Below, in pieces: positions 14,915 to 26,035 of a DNA stretch of 64,000 nucleotides (positions are counted from its first letter, which is position 1; each line of letters opens with the position of its first letter). The notes under the pieces are model-generated. The model was not told where the DNA came from. It ran no database searches and saw only the letters and a program-made list of their open reading frames with translations. Where the stretch lies: the NCBI GenBank assembly GCA_947598205.1, contig CANQFB010000002.1, forward strand, positions 1 through 64,000, written 5' to 3'. Source of the stretch: an uncultured Clostridia bacterium. Lineage in GTDB: Bacteria; Bacillota; Clostridia; Christensenellales; Borkfalkiaceae. The translations under genes were made by a program, and so were the position numbers.

Positions 14915-16612
14915 TCATGTTCCCCGCTTTCGCCGTTTGACGCGTTCCGCGATGAGCCTTATCAGGAGGTAACCGCCATAGACGAGGAGTGCGGCGGGAA
15001 GGTAACCCGAGAAATCGATCAGTACGTCCTTAAAGGAGGCCCCGCGCCCCGCCGTAAAGAGGGGAAGTTGCAAGATCTCCGTAAGCCCCGCGAAGGCGAA
15101 GCCGACGAGAATCAAAATGGCAAAGATGATAAGCCGCCTCTTCCATCCGCCCTTATCGAAGAGGGCGGCCGTCGTGCCGAGGAGGGCGCCGAGGATGAGG
15201 AAGGCGCCGAAGTGGCCGAATAGCTTCCTGATGATGCGCCCCCAACCGCTCACCCCCGAACTGAAGGATTGCTTTGCGACGGAAAGGAGGATGGTGTGCT
15301 TTTCGGCGAGCCCGCCCCCTTCGCGCGAGAACTGCGCGTTATCGGCTACCTCCACGGTGAGCACGACGCTTTTGGCCGCCGCGCGGTAGGGAAGGATCAC
15401 GCCGTCCTCGCCGATCTCTGCGACGGCTGGGTCGGAGGAGGAATAGCGTACGAAGATCTCCGCGGGATCGGCCGAGAGGGCGAGAGGAACATTTGTCCCC
15501 GCGCGCACAGAGAGGGCATATTCGCAGTCGCCCTCCGTCTTTTGCAAGGGCGTTGCCTCCCCCGAAGAGAGCGAGACGTTGAGCGCGCTGTTGCATACGG
15601 TGAGGGCGGCAGAGACGGAGCATTCGGGGAATGCGGCCGAAGAGACGGTCACGACCGTCTCGCCCTTCTTTTTGGCCTCGAACGCGCCCGTATGAATATC
15701 GACGGATAAAATATGCGGATCGGAACTCGTATAGATGAAGCTATCCGAGGGATCGATCGCGGACATGGGTGCGGCGGAAAACGTCCCACGATCTCCGATG
15801 TAGACGATCCCGTCATGAATATTTTTAGGGAGAGCCAGCGAGAATGAGGAGGGAGGAAGGGGGAGAACGCCCTCTGTCACCTCGATCGTAGCGCGTGCGG
15901 TGAGCGCCTCTCTTTCCCCGTCGAAGGGGGTATAGACGGCGACGACGTCCGTCTTCCCGATCCCCTTCGCATGCACGATCCCTTCTTTGGAGACGTCGGC
16001 CACGGCCTCATTCTCCGAATAAAATTTCACGGACGCCGTCGCATTTTCGGGGGTGAGGGCGGCGTTGAGCCGCACCGCTTCGCCCTCTTTCAGCAGGATG
16101 CTCGAGCTCCCGTCTTCAAAGGTGAGGGAGAGCTCTGTCGCGACGATCTCGAAGACGTTCACTTTGAGCTCTGCTTCGATCCCGTCCCCGGGGAGGGAGA
16201 CGGTGACGACCGCCTCTCCGATCCCTGCCGCGGTCAGCTTTCCTCCGACGATCGCGACGACGCTCTCATCGCTCGTCTTCCACTCCGCGTTGCGGTGGTT
16301 AGAGGAGGTGTTTTCGGGCAGGAAGGAGAGCGCGGGCTTCACGCTCTTCCCGATCGCAAGCGAAAGCTCCTCCGTCTCTTTTCCGCCGATCATAAGGGAG
16401 AGAGCGGTGGGGGGAACGTCGCGCACCCCGTCGCCGCCGAGATCGGTCATCACGTTGTCGATGACGTTGCCCACCGCCTCGCTCTGTCCCGAAGAACGGC
16501 TCCCGGGGAGGAGGGCCTGCACGCACAAAAAGACCATCTCGACGATGGCGAGTGCGAGGAAGAGATATTTGAAGACGGTCTTCGCCTTGGATCTTTTTGC
16601 GGAATTTGTCAT
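14915..16612 (-). CDS. VanZ-domain membrane protein with Ig-like (BIG2) repeats
   Basis: 565 residues from the ATG at 16612. A membrane segment at about 16-37 is followed by about 400 residues of extracellular-looking repeats of BIG2 type (AEWKTSDESVVAIVGGKLTA, KFYSENEAVADVSKEGIVHA, IYTSSDPHILSVDIHTGAFE, RYSSSDPAVAEIGEDGVI). The C-terminal VanZ domain (about 455-560) has several membrane helices and the conserved LTEILQLPLFTAGRGASFKD, then VLIDFSGYL. VanZ proteins affect resistance to glycopeptides and lipoglycopeptides by an unclear route; the fusion with BIG2 repeats suggests a cell-wall-facing part. The gene has an odd 5' end: its -10 box ends 7 bases before the ATG. Confidence 0.8.
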   Translation of the reverse strand: MTNSAKRSKAKTVFKYLFLALAIVEMVFLCVQALLPGSRSSGQSEAVGNVIDNVMTDLGGDGVRDVPPTALSLMIGGKETEELSLAIGKSVKPALSFLPENTSSNHRNAEWKTSDESVVAIVGGKLTAAGIGEAVVTVSLPGDGIEAELKVNVFEIVATELSLTFEDGSSSILLKEGEAVRLNAALTPENATASVKFYSENEAVADVSKEGIVHAKGIGKTDVVAVYTPFDGEREALTARATIEVTEGVLPLPPSSFSLALPKNIHDGIVYIGDRGTFSAAPMSAIDPSDSFIYTSSDPHILSVDIHTGAFEAKKKGETVVTVSSAAFPECSVSAALTVCNSALNVSLSSGEATPLQKTEGDCEYALSVRAGTNVPLALSADPAEIFVRYSSSDPAVAEIGEDGVILPYRAAAKSVVLTVEVADNAQFSREGGGLAEKHTILLSVAKQSFSSGVSGWGRIIRKLFGHFGAFLILGALLGTTAALFDKGGWKRRLIIFAILILVGFAFAGLTEILQLPLFTAGRGASFKDVLIDFSGYLPAALLVYGGYLLIRLIAERVKRRKRGT

Positions 16613-16619
16613 TTCCTTT

Positions 16620-16648
16620 ATTATATCATACGATTTTGCATATTTCAA
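16620..16648 (-). promoter_or_regulatory. Sigma-A promoter giving a leaderless VanZ-gene transcript
   Basis: On the minus strand TTGAAA (16648-16643), 17-base spacer, TATAAT (16625-16620). Expected start of transcription is about 16613, one base from the ATG at 16612. Confidence 0.75.
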
Positions 16649-16714
16649 GGGGAACGGGCAAGAATTTTCCCCCGCGCACGTCCCCTTTTCGCCCCCGTAA
16701 AAGAAAAATAGTAC

Positions 16715-16743
16715 TTTACAAACGGCATGGCATATGGTATAAT
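16715..16743 (+). promoter_or_regulatory. Sigma-A promoter of nrdR
   Basis: TTTACA (16715-16720), 17-base spacer, TATAAT (16738-16743), 21 bases before the ATG. Confidence 0.85.
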
Positions 16744-16764
16744 AAAGAAAAAAAGAGGCGCGCT

Positions 16765-17235
16765 ATGCGGTGTTTATATTGTAATTGCACAGAGAGCAAA
16801 GTGATCGATTCCCGCTCCGCGGACGACGACAGGTCCATCAGGCGGAGAAGGGAATGTATCGGGTGCGGGAGAAGGTTCACGACGTACGAGACCATCGAAG
16901 TCGCGCCCATTCTCGTCGTAAAAAACGACGGGACGCGTCAGGCCTATGATATGACCAAGATCAGGCGTGGCATCATCAAGTCGTGCGAAAAGCGGCCCGT
17001 GCCCGTCGAAAAGATCGACGCCCTCGTAGACGACATCACCAAACGGGTGTATAATTCGATGGATCAGGAGATCTCCTCCAAGGAGATCGGCGAGATGGTC
17101 ATGGACGGGCTCAAAAAACTCGACGAGGTAGCCTATGTGCGCTATGCCTCCGTCTACCGTTCGTTCAAAGACATCTCCTCCTTCATGGCAGAGCTCCAGA
17201 GCATGATCGAGAAAAAGGAAAAAGAGAACAAGTAA
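16765..17235 (+). CDS. nrdR: Transcriptional repressor NrdR
   Basis: 156 residues, AGAGG upstream. Zinc ribbon with Cys3, Cys6 and the pair in ECIGCGRRFTTYE, followed by an ATP-cone (VVKNDGTRQAYDMTKIRRGI, then SCEKRPV) and the C-terminal YVRYASVYRSFKDISSF. NrdR binds NrdR boxes with ATP/dATP and represses ribonucleotide reductase genes. Length is normal for the family (about 150-160). The ispG start codon follows its stop directly, so the two are one transcription unit. Confidence 0.97.
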   Translation: MRCLYCNCTESKVIDSRSADDDRSIRRRRECIGCGRRFTTYETIEVAPILVVKNDGTRQAYDMTKIRRGIIKSCEKRPVPVEKIDALVDDITKRVYNSMDQEISSKEIGEMVMDGLKKLDEVAYVRYASVYRSFKDISSFMAELQSMIEKKEKENK

Positions 17236-18279
17236 ATGGAGAAGAGAAGGGTCAAGATCGGCGGGGTGGAGCTGGGAAGCGGCCACATCGCCGTCCAGAG
17301 CATGACGACGGAGAAGACGAGCGACGTGGAAGCAAGCGTCGCTCAAATTCTGCGCCTCGAGGAGGCGGGATGCGAGATCGCCCGCGTCGCCGTCCGCGAC
17401 GAAGAGGACGCCCGTGCCATCGCAAGGATCAAGCCGCGCATCCGCATCCCCCTCGTGGCCGACATCCATTTTTCCCCCCGTCTCGCAGTGCTCTCCGCGG
17501 AGGCGGGGGCGGATAAGCTCCGCATCAACCCGGGCAATATCGGCGGGGACGGGGAGATCGCCTACGTCGCCGATTGCGTCCGCGCCCATCATATCCCCGT
17601 CCGCGTGGGGGCGAACTCGGGCAGTATCGAGCCCGAATTTTTCAAAAAATACGGCAGAAGCGCCGAGGCCCTCGTGCAGAGCGCCCTCCGCGAAGCCGCC
17701 CTTTTCGAGCGTTTCGGGGTGCACGATCTCGTGATCTCCGTGAAGGCTTCCGATGTCCGCACGACGGTGGAGGCCTATACCATGCTCGCAGAGCAGGCTT
17801 CATATCCGCTCCATTTGGGAGTCACGGAGGCGGGCGGCGGACAGATGGGTCTCGTAAAGAGTAGCGTGGGGATCGGCGCCCTCCTTCTCAAGGGGATCGG
17901 CGATACCGTCCGCGTCTCCCTCACGGAAGATCCCGTGGAGGAAGTTGCCGCCGCGCACGCGATCTTGCGCGCCTGCGGGCTCGAGAAAGACTATGTCGAA
18001 GTGGTCTCCTGCCCGACCTGCGGCCGTTGCGAATACGATTGCATGGGCCTCGCCGCACGCGTTTCGGAGCGCGTGAAGGGCATAAAAAAATCCCTCAAAG
18101 TGGCGGTGATGGGGTGCGTCGTCAACGGGCCCGGCGAGGCGCGGGAGTGCGACCTCGGCATCGCGGGGGGAAGGGAGTATTGCGTCATCTTCGAGCGGGG
18201 GAGGGAGAACGTCCGCGTCGCCGCCTCCCAAGCGGAAGGGGCGTTCTTCGCCCGCCTCGGGGAACTTCTCCGAAAATAA
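17236..18279 (+). CDS. ispG: 4-hydroxy-3-methylbut-2-en-1-yl diphosphate synthase IspG (GcpE)
   Basis: 347 residues, the compact bacterial form. Makes HMBPP from MEcPP in the MEP isoprenoid pathway using a 4Fe-4S cluster and a reductant. TIM-barrel half with VQSMTTEKT, VADIHFSPRLA and LRINPGNIGG; cluster ligands Cys259 and Cys262 in SCPTCGR and Cys294 in MGCVVNGPGEA. Sits between nrdR and the polC remnant; ispG before polC is the usual clostridial order. In many Firmicutes dxr and rseP come upstream, but here nrdR does. Confidence 0.97.
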   Translation: MEKRRVKIGGVELGSGHIAVQSMTTEKTSDVEASVAQILRLEEAGCEIARVAVRDEEDARAIARIKPRIRIPLVADIHFSPRLAVLSAEAGADKLRINPGNIGGDGEIAYVADCVRAHHIPVRVGANSGSIEPEFFKKYGRSAEALVQSALREAALFERFGVHDLVISVKASDVRTTVEAYTMLAEQASYPLHLGVTEAGGGQMGLVKSSVGIGALLLKGIGDTVRVSLTEDPVEEVAAAHAILRACGLEKDYVEVVSCPTCGRCEYDCMGLAARVSERVKGIKKSLKVAVMGCVVNGPGEARECDLGIAGGREYCVIFERGRENVRVAASQAEGAFFARLGELLRK

Positions 18280-18296
18280 ATCTACGGCAGAAAGAT

Positions 18297-19811
18297 ATGG
18301 CATCGAAGAGTTTGGAATATTTGCAAGAGATCAGGAAGGCGGAGGGGCTCTCCCGCGCCGTCCTCAAAAAAATATCCGTGGAAGGGGGCGAAGCCGTCTT
18401 CCACCTCGTCACGGACAGAAACTATTCTTCGGAGGACGTCCGCTATGCGAGCGAAGTCTCCCGCCGCTATGCGGGCGGGCTCAACGCCTCCGCGCACGTC
18501 GTCAAGTCCGTTCCCGACGAGGAGGGCGTCCGCCGCGCCGTTGCAGACAGTCTGCGCCTGCGCTTTCCCGCATTCGCCGCCTTCGTCTCCCCCGAAGACA
18601 TCAGGATCGTCCTCGACGGGAACGGCGGCCGCTTCTTCATCGGCGTGAGCGAGATCGAGCGCGCAAAGGGGCAGGAAGACGGCATCATCGACGCCCTCTC
18701 TTCCGAACTCAACAGGACGTTTTGCGGGAATTGGTCGGGCGAGCTCGTCGCCGAAGAGAAGGATCGGGGCGAGATCGAGCGGGAGGCGCCTCCCCCCGAG
18801 GAATTTGTCGCCGCGCCCCGCTTCTTCGAGGTATGCGGTTATTCGGCCATCGACGGGGCCGAGCCCGCGCATGCGATCTACATCGCCGATCTCGTAAAGG
18901 AGATGCAGGGCGTGACCGTCTGCGGCACGATCTCCTATATCGAAGAGCGGGAATCGAAGGGCGGCAAGCCCTACTTTTCCGTCACCGTCGCCGATGCGAC
19001 GGGGAGCATCCGCGCCCGCTATTTCCCCCGCAAGGCCGCCATAGAGAAGGTGCGCGCCCTCACACAGGGGACGAGCGTCGCCCTCACGGGGGACAATGAA
19101 CTTTATAACGGCAGTCTCTCCTTTCGCGCAAAGGCGGTCGATCTCGGCCGCCCGCCCGAGGGGTTTGTGCCCGAAGAGCGGCCCTCGCGCCCCGTCCCCG
19201 CCCGTTACACGGCGGTCTTCCCCGCGCCCGCATCCGATTTCGTACAGGCCGATCTCTTCGGCTCGGCGCCCCTCCCGCAGGAGCTCATCCGGGGGAAGTT
19301 CGTCGTGTTCGACCTCGAGACGACGGGCCTCAACAACACTCCCGGCCCCACGATGGACCGCATCATCGAGGTGGGGGCGGTCAAGATCGAAGGGGGAGCG
19401 ATCACGGAGAAATTCTCCACCTTCGTCGCCTGCCCCACAAAGCTCTCGGCGGAGATCGTCTCGCTCACGGGCATCAAAGATGAGATGCTCCTCGGCGCGC
19501 CCGACGTTTCAGACGTGCTCGCCGATTTCTATAAGTTTGCGGCGGGGTGCACGCTCGTCGGCCACAATGTGCAATTCGACTGCCGCTTTATCCGCTACTA
19601 CGGCGAAAAAGAGGGATTCCTCTTCGACCACCGCCAGATCGACACCGTGACCTTCTCCCAGCAGATGCTCCGCCTCTCCAACTACAAACTCAACACCGTT
19701 GCCGATCACTACGGCTTCACCTTCAACCATCACAGGGCGTACGACGACGCCTTCGTCACGGCCAAGATCTTCATCGAGCTCGCCCGCGAAAAGGGCGGTC
19801 TCCCGTTGTAA
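18297..19811 (+). CDS. PolC remnant: N-terminal domain, OB fold and DEDDh exonuclease only
   Basis: 504 residues from the ATG at 18297 (AGAAAG upstream is weak). Residues 1-150 resemble the PolC N-terminal domain, about 205-285 an OB fold (VTVCGTISYIEERESKGGKP, then YFSVTVADATGSIRARYF), and 335-500 a proofreading-type exonuclease with VVFDLETTGL (Asp339, Glu341), GHNVQFDCRFI and NHHRAYDDAFV. Full PolC is near 1400 residues, with PHP and polymerase parts; here both are absent and the gene ends right after the exonuclease. Position between ispG and rimP is the standard polC locus. It may act as a stand-alone 3'-5' exonuclease. The replicative polymerase must be encoded elsewhere. Confidence 0.85.
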   Translation: MASKSLEYLQEIRKAEGLSRAVLKKISVEGGEAVFHLVTDRNYSSEDVRYASEVSRRYAGGLNASAHVVKSVPDEEGVRRAVADSLRLRFPAFAAFVSPEDIRIVLDGNGGRFFIGVSEIERAKGQEDGIIDALSSELNRTFCGNWSGELVAEEKDRGEIEREAPPPEEFVAAPRFFEVCGYSAIDGAEPAHAIYIADLVKEMQGVTVCGTISYIEERESKGGKPYFSVTVADATGSIRARYFPRKAAIEKVRALTQGTSVALTGDNELYNGSLSFRAKAVDLGRPPEGFVPEERPSRPVPARYTAVFPAPASDFVQADLFGSAPLPQELIRGKFVVFDLETTGLNNTPGPTMDRIIEVGAVKIEGGAITEKFSTFVACPTKLSAEIVSLTGIKDEMLLGAPDVSDVLADFYKFAAGCTLVGHNVQFDCRFIRYYGEKEGFLFDHRQIDTVTFSQQMLRLSNYKLNTVADHYGFTFNHHRAYDDAFVTAKIFIELAREKGGLPL

Positions 19812-19853
19812 ACGGGAAAAATTGTAAATTTTTCGGAAATTGCTTGTAAACGC

Positions 19854-19882
19854 TTGCAATCGCCGTCAAAACATGATATACT
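19854..19882 (+). promoter_or_regulatory. Sigma-A promoter of the rimP-nusA-infB operon
   Basis: TTGCAA (19854-19859), 17-base spacer, TATACT (19877-19882), leaving an 85-base leader before rimP. Confidence 0.8.
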
Positions 19883-19907
19883 GAAGTTACTTGATCGATG
19901 AAAAGAG

Positions 19908-19940
19908 ATTGAGAGCGGGTCGCCGCTCTCAATTCTTTTG
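19908..19940 (+). terminator. Attenuator-like hairpin in the rimP leader
   Basis: ATTGAGAGCGG / CCGCTCTCAAT, 11-base stem with loop GTCG, followed by TCTTTT, between the promoter and rimP. It would stop transcripts before the operon unless overridden. A second hairpin, GGGCCTTCGGGCCC, lies just before the ribosome site. Confidence 0.6.
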
Positions 19941-19974
19941 TAAAGGAGGGGCCTTCGGGCCCGCGGAGGCTCGC

Positions 19975-20430
19975 ATGAAAGTAAAACCCATCGAAGAGAT
20001 CGTCGCCTATCTTTCGCCCATCGCCAAGGAGACGGGCGTGGAGATCGTAGATGCGGCATGGGATATGCGCCGCCGCTCGCTCACCCTCTTTATCGACCGC
20101 GAGGGGGGCGTGGACCTCAACACGTGCGAGGCCTTCCACCGCGCCGTCGACGGCCCGCTCGACGAGCTCGATCCCACCTTCGGGGCCGCCTACACCCTCA
20201 ACTGTTCCTCGCCGGGGCTCGACCGCCCCTTCAAAACGGAGCGCGATTTTCTTCGCCATATCGGCGAGAAGGTGGAGGTGCATCTCTATGCGCCCTTCGA
20301 GGGGAGCAAGTACTTCGAGGGCGTCCTTCTTTCCTATGAAGAGGGCGAGATCCTGCTCGCGGCAGAGCAGGGCGAGCGGCGCATCCCCTTCGGAAAATGT
20401 GCGAAGGTCTGCCTCCTCATCGAAGTTTAG
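19975..20430 (+). CDS. rimP: Ribosome maturation factor RimP
   Basis: 151 residues, GGAGG 7 bases before the ATG. N-terminal alpha/beta domain with LTLFIDREGGVDLNTCEAFH, then YTLNCSSPGLDRPFKTERDF, the RimP signature, and a C-terminal SH3-like barrel. It helps assembly of the 30S subunit. First gene of the nine-gene run to ribF, the usual rimP-nusA-ylxR-rplGA-infB order. The leader carries an attenuator-like hairpin. Confidence 0.95.
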   Translation: MKVKPIEEIVAYLSPIAKETGVEIVDAAWDMRRRSLTLFIDREGGVDLNTCEAFHRAVDGPLDELDPTFGAAYTLNCSSPGLDRPFKTERDFLRHIGEKVEVHLYAPFEGSKYFEGVLLSYEEGEILLAAEQGERRIPFGKCAKVCLLIEV

Positions 20431-20498
20431 AGCTTTGCCCCACGCCTTCGGGCGGCGGGGAGAAAATATTACGAATATAAAACATTGGGAGAAACTTT

Positions 20499-21590
20499 AT
20501 GGTCAACAAGGATTTCTTTGCGGCGCTTGCCGACTTGGAGCATGAACGCGGCATCAACGAAGAAGTGTTCATCGGCGCCCTCTCGAGCGCCCTCTCGTCC
20601 GCCTATAAAAAGCAGATGTTCGGCGAGACGGCAAACGTCGAGATCCGTTTGAATCCCGAGAAGAGCACGATCCGCTTCTTTCTCGTCCGCACCGTCGTCG
20701 AAGATACCGACGAGGAGCTTGCCGACGGGCAGATCATGCTCGAAGACGCTCTCGCCATCAAGAAGACGGCGAAGGTGGGGGATGTGCTCACCGAGGAATT
20801 TGTCCCCAAGGATTTCTCGCGTATCGCCGCCCAGACGGCGAAACAGGTCATCCTGCAGAAGATCCACGAGACGGAGCGCGACAATACGCTCTCCGAGTTC
20901 TCCGATAAGGAGGGCGAACTCATGACGGGCCTCATCCGCAAGGTGGAGGCCGCCAACGTCTATATCGAGCTCGGCAAAGGTCAGGTCGAGGGCGTGATGC
21001 TCCCGCAGGACAAAGTGCGCGGCGAACGATATGTGACGGGCGATAAGATCAAGGTCTATGTGAAGAAGGTAAAGAGTGGCGGAAGGAATGCGCAGGTGCT
21101 CGTCTCCCGCGCCGCCCCCGGTCTCGTGAAACGCCTCTTCGAGGAAGAAGTCCCCGAGATCAAGTCGGGCGCGGTCATCATCAAGGCGGTCTCCCGCGAA
21201 CCGGGCCACCGCACCAAGATGGCCATCACCTCCATGGATCCCCGCGTCGATCCCGTGGGCGCATGCGTCGGCAATAAGGGCGCGCGCGTCAACGCCGTCG
21301 TCGCCGAGCTCGGCGGCGAGAAGATCGACATCATTCCCTACAGCGAAAATCCCCTCGAGTTCATCGCGAAGGCGCTCTCCCCCGCGACGGTCATCTCCGT
21401 GACCCAGCTCGGCGAGAAGTCCGCCGTCGCCGTCGTTCCCGACGAGAAACTCTCCCTCGCCATCGGAAGAGACGGGCAGAACGCCCGCCTCGCCGCCCGC
21501 CTCACGGGCTGGAAGATCGACGTGAAGAGCGAATCGGCGGCCGCCAAACTCGATTTCGACAACCCTCCCGAAGAGGGCGCGGAGGAATAA
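20499..21590 (+). CDS. nusA: Transcription termination/antitermination factor NusA
   Basis: 363 residues, GGGAG before the ATG. N-terminal polymerase-binding domain (FFAALADLEHERGINEEVFI), S1 domain (GLIRKVEAANVYIELGKGQV), and two KH domains (VGACVGNKGARVNAVVAELG; LSLAIGRDGQNARLAARLTG). There are no C-terminal acidic repeats, as usual in Firmicutes. Modulates pausing, Rho-independent termination and antitermination, and may act on the attenuator in its own operon leader. Confidence 0.97.
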   Translation: MVNKDFFAALADLEHERGINEEVFIGALSSALSSAYKKQMFGETANVEIRLNPEKSTIRFFLVRTVVEDTDEELADGQIMLEDALAIKKTAKVGDVLTEEFVPKDFSRIAAQTAKQVILQKIHETERDNTLSEFSDKEGELMTGLIRKVEAANVYIELGKGQVEGVMLPQDKVRGERYVTGDKIKVYVKKVKSGGRNAQVLVSRAAPGLVKRLFEEEVPEIKSGAVIIKAVSREPGHRTKMAITSMDPRVDPVGACVGNKGARVNAVVAELGGEKIDIIPYSENPLEFIAKALSPATVISVTQLGEKSAVAVVPDEKLSLAIGRDGQNARLAARLTGWKIDVKSESAAAKLDFDNPPEEGAEE

Positions 21591-21866
21591 ATGGAAGGCG
21601 GGAGCAAAGTCCCCATGCGGACATGTATCGCCTGCCGCACGGAGATGCCGAGGAGAGATCTTCTCCGCATCGTGAGAAGCCCCGAAGGGGAGGTCAAGCT
21701 CGATTTTTCGGGCAAGCTCCCGGGCCGCGGCGCATACGTCTGCAAGAAGGAGGCGTGCATTCGGCTTCTCGGGCGGAAGAGACCTCTTTCGCGGATCTTC
21801 TCCGTCCCCGTTCCCGAGGAGGTCTACAGCCGCCTCGAGGAGGAATTTCTTGACGCAAAAGACTAA
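21591..21866 (+). CDS. ylxR: YlxR/RnpM-family RNA-binding protein
   Basis: 91 residues. MRTCIACRTEMPRRDLLRIV and GRGAYVCKKEACI are the family signatures, including CxxC. Start codon follows the nusA stop directly. YlxR proteins bind RNA and have been linked to RNase P control in Bacillus. The 3' end overlaps the next gene by 17 bases. Confidence 0.93.
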   Translation: MEGGSKVPMRTCIACRTEMPRRDLLRIVRSPEGEVKLDFSGKLPGRGAYVCKKEACIRLLGRKRPLSRIFSVPVPEEVYSRLEEEFLDAKD

Positions 21867-22137
21867 AAGCTATCTGGGATTTGCGCGGAGAGCGGGCAAA
21901 CTCGTCCTCGGCGTGAACGCCGTCTCGGCCGTGCGGGGAGAGGTCTTTCTTCTCGTGGCCGACAGGGCGGCTTCCCCCAATACCCAAAAGGAGATCGGCT
22001 CCCTCCAAAGGCGGTTTTCCTGCCCGCTCGCCGAGGTAGACGATCTGGAATCACTCACGGGGAGATCCCTGTGCAAACTTGCGGCGGTGCGAGATCCCAA
22101 TCTTGCCCGCGCGATCCTGCAGGACATCAAAGAATAA
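21850..22137 (+). CDS. rplGA: L7Ae-family ribosomal-like protein (YlxQ)
   Basis: 95 residues, starting at TTG 21850 with GAGGAGG upstream. L7Ae/L30e fold: KSYLGFARRAGKLVLGVNAV and VFLLVADRAASPNTQKEI. Binds kink-turn RNA in related proteins. Overlap with ylxR and position before infB are conserved in Firmicutes. Confidence 0.88.
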   Translation: MTQKTKSYLGFARRAGKLVLGVNAVSAVRGEVFLLVADRAASPNTQKEIGSLQRRFSCPLAEVDDLESLTGRSLCKLAAVRDPNLARAILQDIKE

Positions 22138-22161
22138 CGATCCCTTCCAACGGAGGAATTC

Positions 22162-24707
<2,546 letters not shown>

Positions 24708-24711
<4 letters not shown>

Positions 24712-25067
24712 CGCGGAGAACAGAAAGGCTCGACAGCGAGCTCCGGAAGGAGATCGCCGCCATACTTTCGGGCCCCCTCAAGGATCGCGACCCCCGCATC
24801 TCGGGGATCTTGAGCGTGACCGAGGCCGACGTCTCTCCCGACCTCAAGACGGCGAAGGTCTACGTCAGCGTCTTCGGCGGCACGCCCGAGAAGAACGCCG
24901 AGACCTTTGCCCTCATCCGCGAGAACGCGGGCTTTGTGAGGAGGGAACTTGCGCGGGTCATGCGGCTTCGCACCGTGCCCGAGATCACCTTCCTCGCCGA
25001 CGGCAGTTTTGAATACGGGGCGAGGATGGACAAGATCTTCTCCGATCTTCACAAGGACGAACAATGA
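24708..25067 (+). CDS. rbfA: Ribosome-binding factor A
   Basis: 119 residues, starting at GTG 24708, which overlaps the infB stop; GAGGAGG lies upstream. Pattern RTERLDSELRKEIAAILSGP, ISGILSVTEADVSPDLKTAK and RTVPEITFLADGSFEYGARM is that of RbfA. Helps 16S rRNA 5'-end maturation and late 30S assembly. Coupled by ATGA overlap to the next gene. Confidence 0.95.
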
Positions 25068-26035
25068 ATACCATCGAAGAAATCGCAAGACTTCTCAAAT
25101 CCAAAAAAAGCGCGGTCATCTTTACGCACATGCGGCCCGACGGCGATACGCTCGGTTGCGGCATGGCGCTCGGCCGCGCTCTCTCTTTATGCGGCCTCCG
25201 CTGTGAAGTGGTAAACGAGGGGGAGATCCCCGAAAAATTCGCCTTTCTCTCCGCGCTGAAGGAGATCGCGCGGCGGCCCTCCTTAAGCGATGCCGAACTG
25301 TATATCACCGTGGATACGAGCAGCGAGGGGCGGCTCGGCCTCTTGGAACAGACTTTCCGCGCCGGCGCAAAGAAAAAGATCACCGTAAATATCGACCATC
25401 ATGTCTCCAACACCCGCTATGCGAAATATAATTTCGTGCGCGCCCGCGCGAGCAATGCGGAAAATATCGCGGAGCTCATCGCCTCCCTCGGCCTGAAGAT
25501 CGAGGGGGAGATCGCCCGCTTTCTCATGCTCGGCATGGTGACGGATACGGGCGGGTTTTCCCACGACGACGTGAACGGCGATACCTTCCGCGCGGCGGCC
25601 GTCGCGGCCGACGGGGGGGCGAGCGTGCATGAGATCGCTTACGAGACCTTGAGCCGCCAAAGCAAATTGCGCGCGCAGATGGCGATCGACGTCTATTCCC
25701 ATCTCCGCTTTCTCTCCGAAGATACCCTCGCCATCGCCGTCATCTCCCTCGATGAACTCGCCCGCTTCCGCCAGAAGCCCGAAGCGACGGAGGGCATCGT
25801 GGACTTCGCCCTCACCATCGATCCCGTCGAGGTGAGCGTCTCCCTTCTCGAGGTGAAGAAAGGGCAATACAAGGCCTCCTTCCGCTCCAAGGGAAAGGTG
25901 GACGTCAACGCCGTGGCGGGTTCGTTCGGCGGCGGCGGCCATGTGCTCGCCTCGGGCTGTATGTTCTTCGGCGAGCTCGAGGAGATCTGCGACCGCATCC
26001 GCTATGTCGTCTGGCAACATACGGAGGGCGTATGA
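25064..26035 (+). CDS. nrnA: DHH-family phosphoesterase (NrnA-type oligoribonuclease)
   Basis: 323 residues, ATGA overlap with rbfA. DHH motifs are visible: THMRPDGDTLGCGMALGRAL, VDTSSEGRLG, NIDHHVSNT and TDTGGFSHDDV, followed by the DHHA1 part with GSFGGGGHVLASGCMF. NrnA hydrolyses nanoRNA and pAp with Mn. Position after rbfA and before truB is conserved in Firmicutes. Confidence 0.93.
   Translation: MNTIEEIARLLKSKKSAVIFTHMRPDGDTLGCGMALGRALSLCGLRCEVVNEGEIPEKFAFLSALKEIARRPSLSDAELYITVDTSSEGRLGLLEQTFRAGAKKKITVNIDHHVSNTRYAKYNFVRARASNAENIAELIASLGLKIEGEIARFLMLGMVTDTGGFSHDDVNGDTFRAAAVAADGGASVHEIAYETLSRQSKLRAQMAIDVYSHLRFLSEDTLAIAVISLDELARFRQKPEATEGIVDFALTIDPVEVSVSLLEVKKGQYKASFRSKGKVDVNAVAGSFGGGGHVLASGCMFFGELEEICDRIRYVVWQHTEGV

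Noticed and set aside
18297..19811. DinG-type helicase or DnaQ protein instead of a PolC remnant
   Set aside because: OB fold before the exonuclease, a PolC-like N-terminus and the ispG-rimP location favour PolC; no helicase motifs.
19812..19974. Riboswitch in the rimP leader
   Set aside because: Only two simple hairpins; no conserved aptamer core that I recognise.
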